Shown: piece by piece, positions 1 through 60,668 of the stretch
Layout: each line of letters opens with the position of its first letter
Position numbering within the stretch: the first letter of the stretch is position 1
Assembly (NCBI RefSeq): GCF_018812025.1
Contig: NC_063045.1
Span: forward strand, 54,460,457-54,524,456
Reading direction: 5' to 3'
Source: Megalobrama amblycephala
Lineage: Eukaryota > Chordata > Actinopteri > Cypriniformes > Xenocyprididae
Length of the DNA stretch: 64,000 nucleotides
Notes under the pieces: generated by a model
Database searches by the model: none
The model's input: only the letters and a program-made list of their open reading frames with translations
What the model was told of the DNA's origin: nothing
Program-made: the position numbers and the translations under genes

Positions 1-725
1 AAAATATAAAAATGGTCCAGACTTAAAGAGGAAAACCCTGAACCCCCACACAGCATCTTTCACCTGGCCTTCTGCCATACATAGGTATCTAAATGATAAA
101 ACATCTGATCTTACCTTTTAATAATCATATCCAATAGGGCTCAACTGATATATATATTTTTTTATCTTATTTGAAAAATTCTCAGACTCACATGCTTTGG
201 CTTTGAGAGCCCAATATACTCATCTTTGATGACTATTTTGACTGTTAAGGGTTTTTTTTTTTTTTTTTACTTTTACAAAGTACTGCTGCTGCCCAGATGG
301 AAATTTATAGCTATTCCAAAAAAGTATTGTCCGGACATCTGCTGGAAGGAAATACAGAGACCGGATCTCTTGGAACTTTAATTGAATACCCCTGGTCTAT
401 GAAATGACTTCTTGTTTCTCTTGTATTTCAATCCCCTCCTTCAAACACCTCTATTCTGTTATGTAGTGCAAATTTGTCACAAGACAATCAATTTCCCAAG
501 GTTAAAAGTTCATGTCATATTTTTATGGTCAATGTTTTTTTAGTTTACCAGAACAAATTTGTGTGTAAATGGTTTGTAAGAACTAATTATTCTATACTCC
601 AATTATTGCATTCAATTCAAATGTTTGCTATTGTAAATTAATGAAATTATTGCATTCTTTTCTCTCTCTTGAGTTCGGTTCATAAAACCTTAATTCAATC
701 CCATAAATTCATACCAGAACAAATA

Positions 726-1080
726 TACATGCTGTTCAAAAGTTTTGGGTCAGTAAGAATTTAAAACTTTTATTGAGCAAGGATTCATTAAATTGAAAGT
801 AAGTGAAAACAAAGTCTTTTATGATGTTACAAAAGATGTGTATTGAAAAAAATTAATTTCTTTTCTTCATCAAAGAAACTTGAAACAAATGTATCACAAT
901 TTCCACACAAAAAAAATTAAGCAGTACATCTGTTTTTAACACTCATAATAATAAGAAATGTTTCTTAAGTGGCAAATCAGTATATTCTAATGATTTCTGA
1001 AGGATCATGTGACACAGAAGACTGGAGTAATGATGCTGTAAATGCAGACTTCAGACCCAAAACTTTTGAATGGTAGTGTA
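726..1080. repeat. MITE-like terminal-inverted repeat, family R1
   Basis: It begins TACATGCTGTTCAAAAG and ends CTTTTGAATGGTAGTGTA, which are imperfect inverted complements. Inside are the phrases AAGGATCATGTGACAC and TCTGAAGG, shared by the other R1 copies in this window (2945-3180, 13937-15241, 22270-23205, 29350-32359, 42509-43003). It has no coding capacity, so it is a non-autonomous DNA element. Confidence 0.8.
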
Positions 1081-2064
1081 GATGGACTAAAACTCTCATT
1101 TTGGTGTTCTTTATCTTGAAATCTAATTTTGCAGTCATGTCACATTAATTAGGTCTAAATGTGGATTTCTCAGACTAGTAGTGGGAGAAAAGCTAGTGGA
1201 TTAAAGCTTTGTACAAGATGTTATCCTCTGCCTTAAGAGCTTGTTGAACAAGCCATGTTAACCTGTCCCAGAGGGAGACAAACATCAGTCCTAATGAGAG
1301 GAGACGGCAATTACGCGTAGTCTTTCAAAGCAAAGAGGCTGTCCTGTTTCTCTTCTTTGTGGATAAGACACCAGTCAGGGATCATCACTTGATTCTCAGA
1401 AAACTAGAATGGAAAGGCGGCGAAAAGATGTGTTATTGTCTTTTTTCCTTTTTTTATGGGTTTCTCACCCTTGCACAGCAAGCTAACTCACCCAGCTCTG
1501 ACCAAATATGCTCCCCGTCTCCTCATGTTAATGTCAGCACCAGCGTTGGCCGCAAAAAGTCACATCGCAGCCAAATTGAGAAAAGAGAAAGCAAACAATG
1601 ATGTGATGAAATTGAAAATGCAGAGTTCACAGATACAGGTCTCAATCTGAATAACAGCCAAATGCCATTGTTCAATCCCTCCCCCCCACCTCCCAGTTAC
1701 AAAGTTCTCTTAGTTTTCAATGTAAGAATTATCACCTCGGTCTGCAAGTGCAGTTAGTGTTATGAATTTTTACAAATTTATTGAAGTTTGCAACAGCTGG
1801 TCCTCCTTTCGAACGTCACACTTTGTTGAATAGGCAGCAGGCATGCAGCAACATCTGCATCTCAGAGAAATGTGAATTCACAGACAGGTACATCATGCTT
1901 CTGTGTCACAGCAGAATGAAAATACTCACTAATGTGACGTAGGTGCAAAACTTCCAAGCAGCTGCAGCTGAGATAAATGCAATGTCTAAAATGAACTTGC
2001 AAAACACTAAATGTGAGTAACAATAGGATTTGGGGTGTAAATTAAATTGGCCATTTAAGAATTT

Positions 2065-2430
2065 GGTCCCACTTTAGATTAGGTGGCCTTAACTACTATG
2101 TACTTACATCAAAAAATAATTACAATATACTTATTGTGTTCATATTGTATTGCAAATCACTTTTGCTGCTATTGAGGTGGGATACGGGTAAAGTTGGGGA
2201 CAGGTTTGGTGGTATGGGTAGGTTTAAGGGTGGGTTAAGGTGTAAGGGATGGGCCAACAGTGTAATTATAAAAATACTTACAGAAATTAATTACAGATGT
2301 AATTACATGCAGGTATTTTTAAAATATAAGTACAATGTAAAAACATGTACTGTATGTACACATCTGTATCTGATAATTCATTTAAATGTAAGTACATAGT
2401 AGTTAAGGCCACCTGATATCAAGTGGGACC
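2065..2430. mobile_element. hAT-type MITE with perfect 8-bp target duplication
   Basis: The element starts GGTCCCACTTTAGATTAGG and ends with the near-complement, finishing AAGTGGGACC. The inverted arms run about 45 bases and include GGCCTTAACTACTATGTAC and its complement. The flanks at 2057-2064 and 2431-2438 are both AAGAATTT, an 8-bp duplication as expected for hAT transposition. It is 366 bp long and non-coding. Confidence 0.9.
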
Positions 2431-2944
2431 AAGAATTTAAACAAAATTTTAATTTATTCAGGAGTTAGTTCAGTTCTGTGTTTAATTGGTGTGGCGTTCC
2501 ACTTGACTGTTTTTATCACTCCACTTGTATGTGGAAATTGACTCTTTCTGCAAGTTACGTCATTATGCTAGGAGGTGGCGACAAATGACTCCATTATGAG
2601 TGAGTCATTTGAATCACTTACTCAAATGATTCACTCAAAAGTACTGATTAATTCAAGAACTAACTACTTTGTGAATGAGTTGTTGAATCATACACTTATC
2701 CAGTTTGTTCATAAACACAGATTACTGAAAGGAATCTGCATTTATGAGCAAATCATTGATTTATTGGCTCACTCATAAAGAGTCACTTGTGAGTTATTGA
2801 TTCGTTGTATTTATGAGTGAGCCAGTCTTTCAGTGACTCACTTATAAAACCTGTTTTGTTCCTGGATGAAAACCAAAAGCTTTTTCTGTAACTCCAAATT
2901 GATCTTCTCTTTATGATTCAATATTTGTATGTAAAGTGTGTACA

Positions 2945-3180
2945 TATTCACTACCATTCAAAATTTGGGGGTCAGCAAGATCCTTTTTTTAAAGTCCCTT
3001 TTGCTCACCCAGGCTGCATTTTATTTGATCAAATATACAGTAAAAATAGTAATATAGTGAAATATTATTACAATTTAAAATAATTGTTCTCTATTTGAAT
3101 ATATTTTAAAATGTCATTTATTGATTCTTTCAAAAGGAGAACAATTTTACTGACCACAAACCTTTGAACAGTAGTGTACA
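2945..3180. repeat. R1 family copy, internally deleted
   Basis: The outer ends CACTACCATTCAAAATTTGG and AACCTTTGAACAGTAGTG form imperfect inverted repeats of the same kind as the other R1 copies. The middle contains GATCAAATATACAGTAAAAATAG. It is shorter than the copy at 726-1080. Confidence 0.7.
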
Positions 3181-5847
3181 TTTAAAGTCTGGGTCAATAA
3201 TATTAAACATTTGAAAATATTAATCTCTAAAATTGTACATATTCAAAAAGGATTTGTGTTTTAAAAGCTGTCCATTTGTCAATATCAGTGTCTAAACTAC
3301 TACACTTTGAATACAAATGCCATCTGAATGAAATTAAGATCACATTGCAATATCATAGGGAGTAACAGGAGTGTAACAACTGCAGTGTGACAGGCTCCTC
3401 CTGTACTGTAGAGCTCCCACAGGGCATGTGGAGCGGGACACTGAGTTCTGATTATTGCAGAGCGCTGCTGTTCACTGGCCTGTTCAGGCCAAAGGGCTCT
3501 CTGGTGTGGGCCACTTGTCCATGCATGTCATCTCTGTACATGCTGCAGTGTTTTTTTTGGGTGTCCTCCCTGTTTCTGAGCATCAGGCATCTCAGTGACA
3601 TGCCTTCCCTCCCAGAGATGCTTTAAAGGGAACTCGAGCAGAAGGAGTGGGATAAATTGTTCGTTCTCAATTCAGCGCTTGTGTCAATAATGGCACCCTG
3701 TAGTTAAAGCTCATCAAGCAGACATCTATTTATTTATTTATTTATTTATACACACTATTCATGTCATAACGGAAGAACAAACACGCTGAACCTAAAGCTT
3801 AATTGAACTTTAATATTCATCGCCTCCTCAATAGATTTATAGCTCAATACATGGCAGCTTGTCTTTATACGATAATTAAGATATATTAATGTGAAATGAC
3901 AGAACTAGTGTTAACTGAAATTAAGAAAATATAGATAGTTAATTATCTGATGCATTGGCCAAAGCTTTCAGTATTAAAAGAAACAAATCAGTATCTATGG
4001 AAGCCTGCAATACAACATTTTGTTTTCTTCCACTGATATTTGTGAACAAATGTGTATCTGAAAAGTCTCACTTGAGGCTGTTTCCTTTAAACAGAGCAAA
4101 CTTTGCAATTTAAAAACAGGCACAAGGTCGGTCGGATGTTCTCTCATTGATAAGCTGACAGAAGTATGTAAGACAATGATTTCTATTACAAAACAAACAG
4201 ACAGTTGAGTGCTGCAAGGCCGTTTAGTCAACATTATCGCTGCACTTTTTATTGTCATTTGATGTTGTTGAATGTTTGTTTCAAGGTTAGTTTACTTCTC
4301 CTAAATGTAAAGCAGTTTTCATTAATTATGTTAAAAATAGTCCTGGATTTAACATTTACTGCCCTTAATTGTGTTAACATTTTAACTTTTTAAAATGTTA
4401 TTTCACCTTCTTTATTCGATTTTAATTGGATTTCCAGTTCATTTGAGTCTAAGTGCCCCCTTTGTTAACAAACTGGCCTTCAGCAGGAACTTTCAAAAGG
4501 TTTTAAGGTGAAACAATGTGCCATCATTATCTGATCAACAAGAGCGCAGTTTCAGACAACACAGGAGAATATTTCACTTCAGATGCTTTAATTCAAATAA
4601 ATGTTTACTGGTGGAAAGATCACATCTGCTTCTGTTTAAAGGGTCTTTATCGTGAACCTCCGTGAGTATTTTTAGTTAATACACCTGGAAAAAAAAAAGA
4701 AGAAGGGATAATTGCTAAAGGCTGTGTGCCGTTGTGTGGTACAGCAACTAAACTCAGGATGAAAGTGATTAATCCACCGTGCTACCGATTCCTGCGAGAG
4801 AAAGACAGAGAGAGGGAACGAGAAGGGAGAGAGAGACATCTCCAGATATAAGACCAAATCCAGGTACATTACAAAATAGGTCACATTTCCCAGAATGCCC
4901 CTTCTCTCTTGTTTCCAAAATGAAATTGCTCCATTTTTCTCCTTCCACATGCTGAATGACTCGAGGTGTCTCAAGGGCCCGGTGTATCAAGAGGGCAGAG
5001 ACAGAAGTAATTCGGTCCTGGCTGTTCGCTAGGCTCCATGTGAGAGTTTCTCCCCACTCTGAACAGCAATTACGGCGGGATGATTAATCCATCGTGTTGA
5101 CCGGCTCAACACAAAGAAGATGATTGGCCGCGTTAAGGCTCCAGCTTTGGAACGCATCGCACCAGGGCATATTTGCAAACATGGCGGTCACAAGAAGGTT
5201 TAACGTGGTCATGCCAGTTTTTGGCGCTCAAAAGGAGAGCATGAACCGTCTGGGATCCGTGCCACATGGAGAGTCATGGGATGCTATCCAAAGCTACTTG
5301 GAAATGCCAGTGTGTGAATTCACACCATAATATATTGGCACTTAGCTTTCTGGAATTCTAGGACTTGAATGTTGGACTGCAGTGCCAGCTTAGGAAGCTC
5401 TCTCTCTCTCACTCGCTCTCTAATTCAACCCCATCAATAACTGAAACTTACAATAACAGCAGACAGACTGATTGACTTAACTGTTGTGCTCATTTGCATA
5501 CACTTAGCCTCTGGTCTATCGGTCCCGGAAAACAATCCCAGCATGCAATTGTAAGCTATGTTTGTTTCACTTGGGGGAAAAAAAACAAAAAAAAAAACGA
5601 ATGAGTTTGCTCTAAACAGGCAAAGCACTTAGGCGTTAAAACAAGCTGTTAAGGATAGCTTTGATGTCCAGATGAGGAAAGGAATATGACACTGACTTTA
5701 ATTGCTCCTGGAAATGAGAGTGGATTCTGTTCTGAGTGGATGGAAGTACTTTGCATTATCTGTCACTAATTTAAATGTGGCAAAGCGATTCATTCCAGTT
5801 TTCTATGTTTGTTTTAGTAGTAAGGAAGAATCACCTTTACTGTTACT

Positions 5848-6013
<166 letters not shown>

Positions 6014-6014
<1 letters not shown>

Positions 6015-6248
6015 AAGTTTGGGGTTGGTAAGTTTTTTTATGGTTTTGAAAGAAGTCTCTTATGCTAACATGATCATTCACATGATCATTCAGAAATTAT
6101 TATATATTATAAATTAAAATATTATATTCAATGTTGAAAACAGCTTAATATTTTTCAGAAAGACTTTTATTTGAAAAAGACATTTTTTGGAACATTACAG
6201 TAAATGTCTTTACTGTCACTTTTCATCAATTTAATACATCCTTGCTGA

Positions 6249-6282
<34 letters not shown>

Positions 6283-6300
6283 TTAATAAAAATATAAATC
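6014..6300. repeat. R1 fragment with internal poly-A run
   Basis: AAAAGTTTGGGGTTGGTAAG and the later CAGTAAATGTCTTTACTG with CATCCTTGCTGAATAA match R1 internal phrases in mixed order and orientation. A run of about 30 A at 6250-6280 interrupts it. The fragment has decayed. Confidence 0.5.
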
Positions 6301-7403
6301 TTAAATACCCCAAAGATTTAAACTGAAATGTATATCTATTGTATACTGTATATAATTTTTTGTTTACATAATTTGTATATCTATTTATAATATTTGAGCT
6401 GCCTGTGTGGCCACACACTTAAGCAGATTTACTTTTCCATCACGACAGACCGAATCAGTTTTCTACTTTTCATTTTTCCTCATTCTTTCTTTATCTCTCT
6501 CTTTCTCTAATCTCTCCCACTCTCTCTATTTCTCTCCTTCTCCAAACTGCGCTGACAACTAGATGTGGCTGTGGCCTTTATACACAGAGGCAGAAGGGAA
6601 AAACTATTCATTCGTTCTGAGAACCGTATGATTTTTCAAGCCGGAGGGAGACTTGATTGGTTCCAGGGAAGAAATACCAGCTAACAAATCACACAGGACT
6701 CCGTGCTCTGAGATCGTCGTGTAGCACGAGGGCCAAATCTCCACGGTCTGCTGTGCTACACAGAGAGATCTGAAGGGAAGATGTCCAGCGTCCTCCATAT
6801 AACCGTTCAGAGACTTCCCTTTCGTGGAGAAACATGTTCAGAACGTGCCCTTTGCACCCTAAACTTCGCTGTTACCATGGCATCTTGAGGTACCCAGTTG
6901 CTCAAACTTGTGTGTGCCGTCTGATTGGCCAGAAATCTCAGCGAGAGTAAAAGCTGGCTGAAGTCTAATCAGTAAGATGTGAGTAATGGGGTCTCAGCTT
7001 CCTTATTAATAAAGTCAGCATCTCTGGGACCTTCCCCAACAACAACCACCCCCAAGCCGGCCCGTTCTGGCATCTTCAAATAGTCCCTCCTCTTCTCACG
7101 TCTTACTGCCCTCTCTCCCTCCACCGCTGTCTCTCTGGAGCACTCAGGATGTAGCAGCTGCTTGTTGCCTTTGATTTAGACTTGCCCTAGATATGCTCCC
7201 TAATGAGCTGAGTGCCCAATCAATAATTTACCTGAGTCTGAGTGAGAAGCAGGCTGATCAGAGCTGTTTAAAAAGAGAACTGCAATCAGTGCTATTCAGA
7301 AACTGTTTTTTGACTCATCCTTCCATTTTTCTCTTTCTCTCTTTTGCTTTGTGCCATTGTTTGTGATACAAGAGGATAAACTTCCCTCTGATTTTTTTTC
7401 CAG

Positions 7404-54885
<47,482 letters not shown>

Positions 54886-55712
54886 TGTGAGAATCGTACG
54901 TGCTTTTGAACGAACACTAAAGGTGAGTCGCCTGTGCTTCATGCATCATTCGTGAACAAATCCAAGCGTCGCCAGCTTGGAAAGACAATTCCGACATCTC
55001 AAGCTCATATTTCTGTATATTTTGAAAAGTAACGTGTTTTTTAGATCTCATGTTCTTTGTGGAAGACTTGCGAGTTTGAAAAAGAAAAACGAGGGGGGGG
55101 ACAAACCTTGGACGTCGTTTCATAACATGACAATCAGGAATCACAATCGTCATTGACTATCACGGTGAGCCGATCTAATCTGTTCCACGCAGCCTGGGAT
55201 CCGGTACTCGGATGCGGGAAAAACTTGAGGGTTGTATTTGTTTATTTTTTAAACAAGGAGCCAAACTTGGGCCGTTTTGTAGTCCTTCTGCTGTGGCCCA
55301 AAGCACAAGGATGTCTGTTCAATGCCAACCGCAGTGTTTCTCTGTTGATAAAGAAATCTAAACGAGGATGAATTATCCTCCTGAGGTCGTCGCTGAAAAT
55401 GATCATTCTGTGCTTTTCTAAAGACTCTGTAAGATAGATTTCACTTGTGTGCACTAAACAGTTTTTTAATTACATCTCTCTCGTTATGTGGTCTCTTGTC
55501 TTTACGATTTCATGCTTTGTGTTTTTTTTCCAATGCATAGCGAATGTGTAAAAACACACACGACCAAATTGCATGTGAGAGGAGTTCTTCAGGAGCTTTG
55601 CTAGCGTGGACGGCGTAGTGTTTACATGCCAGAGACCAGAATGTAAATCCCCCAATTTTTTTTTTCTAAACACGTATTAAATGTGAGCTGATCATTTCAA
55701 CACTTCATGGTT

Positions 55713-55718
55713 AATAAA
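55713..55718 (+). terminator. kirrel3: candidate proximal poly(A) signal
   Basis: AATAAA in GGTTAATAAATGCG, about 830 bases after the stop codon; the downstream GT-richness is modest. Confidence 0.35.
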
Positions 55719-56121
55719 TGCGTTTACGTATGTACACTTCCTGTGAATTCAAACGCTCTGTTGTTAAAAGCTTTTTTATACCTCCAACAATGTGCTGTTG
55801 TTGTTGTTTTTCTATACATAATTGTTCATAAACCCCCCATTCTGGTGGGAGTATGATTGAACTCCTTTTTTTTGTTGTTGTTATGTTATGTTGTGCTTAT
55901 TTTAAGGCTGCCATATGTTTAAGCTCACTGTTTTAAGTAAGCTTCTCTTTCCCGCAGCCCCCCTGAATGTCTGGCGTAAGCGTTTACATTGCTTAATTGA
56001 TGCAGGAAGTGCCTCCCGTGGTCGGATGAGCCTGCAGAACGTTCTGAGTGAAACTTTGACTCGAGCTGTGCATCAGAGCAATTACACTGATCAAATAATC
56101 ATGATTACAAAATAAGTGTTG

Positions 56122-56127
56122 AATAAA
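56122..56127 (+). terminator. kirrel3: candidate distal poly(A) signal
   Basis: AATAAA with a GT-rich stretch starting a few bases downstream, lying about 1.24 kb after the stop codon. Confidence 0.5.
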
Positions 56128-56929
56128 ACAGTGTGTGGGAAAGACGTTCTGTGGTCATTAAAGCTGAGGTGGCGTCTATTTTTTTTTGGTCCATGTAATG
56201 TTTTTTCATGGCTTCCTGTCAAATCCGATTATGTCGTTTCAAATGTACCAACTGAAATATGCATGCTGTATGATAAATAGGTTATGAAAGTTTTCACTAA
56301 TGCTTCATTTAAAGGAGATTTTCCTTGCTCTTTGGAAAGAAAACTAACACCGAGTGACAAACAGTCTATTCACTCTGACAGCAAAAACATTGCATGATGC
56401 AACACAATCACAGATAGTTAAAACATATTTAATGTTTAATATAGTAATGTACAACTTTAGCTACTCAGCACAATGGCACAGAAATAAAAACATGAGTGAC
56501 CAAGTTTTATGTAACTAGTTAAGACTGGAAAATATTGATTTGCATGGAACAGATGGCTGGCATTCACTGCATTGAATTTCATATGAAAAGAAGTAACAGT
56601 ACAGTAGCAAAAACAGCCTAAATTATGAGTATCCAAGAGAGACTGGACTTAAAAATGTGATAACATCAGTTTATGGAATGTGAATCAATAAGTAACAATG
56701 ATGAACAACACTTTTACAGCATTTAATAATCTTGGTTAATGTGCATTTCTAAATATACCAATATATTTTCAATGCATTATGTATGAATATGAATTACTGA
56801 TGAACAATTTGCAACCTTTGCAGGAGCTCTGTTCACAGCTGAATCTGTGCCAGGCAGGAGAAATCATACTGTGCATACCGTTAATGTGATTTAAAAAAAA
56901 AAAAAAAGAATCTGATTGAGTCTTATGAG

Positions 56930-57290
56930 CCTGTTCTTTTTAGTAAATCAAAAACACAACGTGTGGCTAGAATTGTCTGATTCCTGAATGTATGACTCTC
57001 ATGAACCGGTGCTTTTTAGTGAATTAACAGCATATAGTGCGCACAGGCAATTCAAGAAAAATGACTCCTAAGCCTGTTCTTTTTGGTGAATCAAAAACAT
57101 ACAGCACAGTCAGTGCAGTCAGATTCCTGAACGAATGACTCTCATGAGACGGCTCTTTTTAGTGAATCAACAAAATACAGTATGCATAGACGATTAAAGG
57201 ACAAATGACTCTTATGAGCTGGTTCTTTTTAGTGAATCAAAAACAGAGAGAGCAGCCAGTGTAGTCCGATTCCCAAACGAATGGCTGCAT
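56930..57290. repeat. diverged tandem units (GAATGACTCTCATGAG type)
   Basis: Each unit is about 75 to 90 bases and contains a version of GATTCCTGAACGAATGACTC, then CTTTTTAGTGAATCAA and an AACA(T)ACAG-type spacer. Further units at 60120-60300 indicate that the Tc1 and MITE insertions interrupted one array. Confidence 0.75.
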
Positions 57291-57408
57291 CTGAAATTGC
57301 ATACTCTCTTGAGTAGGTCAGGTACTTCTTTTGAATATGTAATTACTTTGCGACCACTAAAAATATGATCATACTATGAATGTGTCACTGTGTAGTATGA
57401 ACATACTT

Positions 57409-58072
57409 GGGCCTCATTTATAAAGCGTGCGTGTGCACAAATTTGATCTTAGAGTGTGCGTACACTAAAATCTGCGGCAAAGTTCATATTTATAAAAATG
57501 TGGAAAAGTGAAATGTGTATTGTTTTCAGAAAAAGTCAAAATTGAGAGAGTTTTTTCTTAAAACAGAAAAATAACAGCCAACTGGGTAAGCAAAATAATC
57601 TTATTTCAAACCGAAAACAAGATTGCTTACCTCATTGGTAGATTATTTTGCTTGTTTTAAGGAAAACCTCACTCAAATTTGACTTATTTTTTCTGAAAAC
57701 AAGACAATATATTTTTTACTTGTCTAGAAAATGCTTCTTGGTTTAGATATTTGGACTGCAAACAAAGCAAAAAAAATCTAAGTTAGAAAAGCATTTTTTG
57801 CAGTGTTAAAGTTAAATTATGTAGTATGTATAGCACAAACCTCTACTTCCGCCAACAGGACCCCGATTTCGGCCTCACTATTCTTTTTCTTTCCGCTCTC
57901 CTGTCTCAAGTAAAGAATTTGGACGTTGAATGGTGCTCTTTTATATAGATCTGAAACCATTCATCTGCGCACAATTTCAAGATCATTTGCGATTTATAGA
58001 TTTCACATCTGAAACAGAGGCGTACGCACTTTTTTTGACAGTTTCTACGCAACATTTTATAAATGAGGCCCC
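57409..58072. mobile_element. MITE with GGGCCTCATTTATAAA ends
   Basis: The ends GGGCCTCATTTATAAAGCG and TTTTATAAATGAGGCCCC are inverted complements. Subterminal AGTGTGCGTACACT-like and GGCGTACGCACT sequences match the usual form of this fish element. Inside (57510-57807) sits a fragment of the foldback family of 39082-39437, ending TTTTTTGCAGTGTTA. Confidence 0.85.
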
Positions 58073-58080
58073 AGATGTAC

Positions 58081-59580
58081 AACAGGTGCTGGTCATATAA
58101 TTAGAATATCGTGAAAAAGTTCATTTTTTTATTGTAAATTATTTAAAAAAATGAAACTTTCATATATTCTAGATTCCCTACATGTAAAGTAAAACATTTC
58201 AAAAGTTTTTTTTTTTTTTTTTTTTTTTTAATTTGTTGATTAGAGCGTACAGCTAATGAAAGTCCAAAATCCAGTATCTCAAAATATTAGAATATTTACA
58301 TGTGAGTTTCATTAAATGACCATCCCTACAGTATAAATTCCGGGTATCTCTTGTTCTTTGAAACCACACTAATGGGGAAGACTGCTGACTTGGCAATGGT
58401 CCAGGAGACAATCATTGACACCCTCCACAAAGAGAGTAAGTCACAGAAGGTCATTACTGATTGGGGTGGCAGTTTACAGAGTGATGTATCAAAGCATATT
58501 AAATGCAAAGTTGACTAGAAGGAAGAAATTGGGTAGGCAAAGGTGCACAAGCAACAGGGATGACCACAAGCTTGAGAATACTGTCAAGTAAAGCCGATTC
58601 AGACACTTGGGAGAGCTTCACAATGAGTCAAATGAAGCCGGAGTCAGCGCATCAAGAGTCACCACACTCAGACATCTTCAGTAAAAGGACTACCAAGCCA
58701 CTTCTGAAACAGAAACAACGTCAGAAGCATCTTACCTGGGCTAAGGAGAAAAAGAACTGGACAGTGAACAGTGGCCGAAAGTCCTCTTTTCAGATAAAAG
58801 TAAATTTTGCATTTCATGTTGAAATCATGGTCCCAGAGTCCTGGAGAGGCACAGAATACAAGCTGCTTGAAGTCTAGTGTGAAGTTTCTGAAGTCAGTAA
58901 TGATTTGGGGGGCCGTGACGTCTGCTGGTGTTGGTCCATTGTGTTTTATCAAGTGCATCTTCCAGGAGATTTTGGAGCACTTTATGCTTCCATCTGCTGA
59001 CAAGCTTTATGGAGATGCTGATTTCCTTTTCCAGCAGGACTTTAGCACCTGCCCACAGTGCAAAAACCACTTCCAAGTGGTTTGCTGACCATGATATTAC
59101 TGTGTTTTATTGGCCAGCCAACATGCCTAACCCCTGAATCTATGGGATATTTTCAAGAGAAAGATGAGAAACAGTCGATCCAACAATATACAGATGATAT
59201 GAAGGCTCAATAGTGCCTCAGCAGTGCCACAGGCTGATTTGTGCTAGGAGCAAGTCATTTGCTGTAATATGTGCTGCCGACCAAGTATTGAGTGCACAAA
59301 TGAACATACTTTAAAGAACTTGAACTTTTCCGTTTTGAAAATTCATTTTTTGATTGATCTTAGGAAATATTGTAATATTTTGAGATACTGGATTTTGGAC
59401 TTTCATGAGCTGTACACTCTAATCATCAAAATGTAAAAAAAAAAAAAAAAAAAACTTTTGAAATGTTTTACTTTACATGTAGGGAATCTATAATATATGA
59501 AAGTTTCATTTTTAAAAATAATTTACAATAAAAAAAATGAACTTTTTGATGATATTCTAATTATATGACCAGCACCTGTA
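58081..59580 (+). mobile_element. Tc1-like transposon, full-length but inactivated
   Basis: About 210-bp terminal inverted repeats bound it: ACAGGTGCTGGTCATATAAT on the left and ATTATATGACCAGCACCTGT on the right. They share ATGTAGGGAATC and CCAAAATCCAGTATCTCAAA within the arms. The 1.5-kb length and the long inverted ends fit fish Tc1 elements. The transposase between is broken. Confidence 0.93.
58370..59290 (+). pseudogene. Tc1-like transposase, frameshifted and truncated
   Basis: The start region reads MGKTADLAMVQETIIDTL, the N-terminal DNA-binding part of fish Tc1 transposases. It is followed in shifting frames by NRDDHKLENTV-like sequence, then QRQKHLTWAKEKKNWT and EVSNDLGG. Several frameshifts and stops separate the pieces and the catalytic DDE region is not intact. 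Only fragments up to about 105 codons stay open, so it is nonfunctional. Confidence 0.85.
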
Positions 59581-59779
59581 TATTCACCATGTCATCATTA
59601 TCATGTGACCTACCAGCGTCAGTTGCGTCACTTCACTGCCATTCACAAATTTACAAGTGTCCATCGTATTCGCAATTCAGAATCGCGCCGGAAACAGTAG
59701 GTCATCTGGGTACATTTAGCCTTTTCTTGTACGAGCAGTGAATGTGGACAAATTTCTTTCGTCACATATAGGTAGGAAA

Positions 59780-60107
59780 AGTGTTGTCAAAAGTACTGAC
59801 TTCGGTACCAAGTCCCAGTACCTGTTGAGCGGATTCGTAAACGCATTTGATTGGCCATTGTGTTCACACACTTAACAGATATGTCTGTGATTGGCTACAA
59901 TGATCAACGCTTCAAAAACATGTTGTAAATACACATCTTTGATGCTCTTCACCGAGCGCTTACACAGACACCCCGGACCGTTTGGAAGCAGGAGTCTATC
60001 AGCAGATCCGTCTATTAGCGGATATATTAGAGATCTGCTTATAGACACCTGCTGGTATCGTCACATTTTTAAAATTTCAGTACTGACTTGGTACTTTTGA
60101 CAACCCT
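59780..60107. mobile_element. inverted-repeat element, GTTGTCAAAAGTAC ends, copy 1
   Basis: AGTGTTGTCAAAAGTACTGAC at the left is matched by CTTGGTACTTTTGACAACCCT at the right. Interior phrases TTGGCCATTGTGTTCACAC, GATTGGCTACAATGATCAA and GATGCTCTTCACCGAGCGC are shared with copy 2. Confidence 0.8.
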
Positions 60108-60668
60108 AGTTGGGATGTATGTGATTTCAGATGCGGCCAATGACTTTCATGAACTGGTTCTTTTAGTGAATCAACAACAGGAGATTCAAGAACAGATGAC
60201 TTTTATGAACTGGTTGTTTTTAGTGAATCATAACATACGGTGCAGCCAGAGTAGTCCGATTCCCAAACGAATGACTAGAATGAGCTGATTCTTTTAATGA
60301 ATAATTATGGGTTTTTAAGAGTTACAGCAGGGCTGTTCAATTCTGTTCCTGGAGGAGTTTAGTTCCAACCCTAATCAAACCGCCTAATCAAGTTATCCTG
60401 AAGACCTTGATAAGCTGGTTCTGATGTGCTTAATTAAGGTTGGAATTGAGCTGCAGATAGAGTGGAAAGGTGGACAGTACATTTAGGGGTGAATTCAGGT
60501 TGATTGGGACATTTTTTGACATTGAGATGACTGGGAAAAAGTGTCCCAGTCAAGCTGGATTCATCCCTATATTACAATTACTCTTAAACTACATGAATAA
60601 ATGCTGTAAAATGTTGTTTGTTGTTAGCTCATGACACCTATAGGCTAATGCACTAATGTTAACAAAAT

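Larger units (their letters stand above)
54886..56145 (+). other. kirrel3: kirrel3 3' UTR (extent inferred)
   Basis: About 1.25 kb of non-repetitive sequence follows the stop codon. A proximal AATAAA lies at 55713-55718. A second AATAAA at 56122-56127 is followed by GTGTGTGGG and then TTCTGTGGTC, a plausible downstream element. Which site is used cannot be told from sequence. Confidence 0.55.
56146..58080. other. intergenic, repeat-rich
   Basis: 56150-56900 shows no recognised feature. 56930-57290 holds four to five diverged units built on CGAATGACTCTCATGAG and TTCTTTTTAGTGAATCAA; the same units reappear at 60120-60300. 57409-58072 is a MITE. Confidence 0.6.

Noticed and set aside
58560..59137. 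Several overlapping open frames that might be taken as separate small genes
   Set aside because: All lie in the broken Tc1 transposase or are antisense to it.
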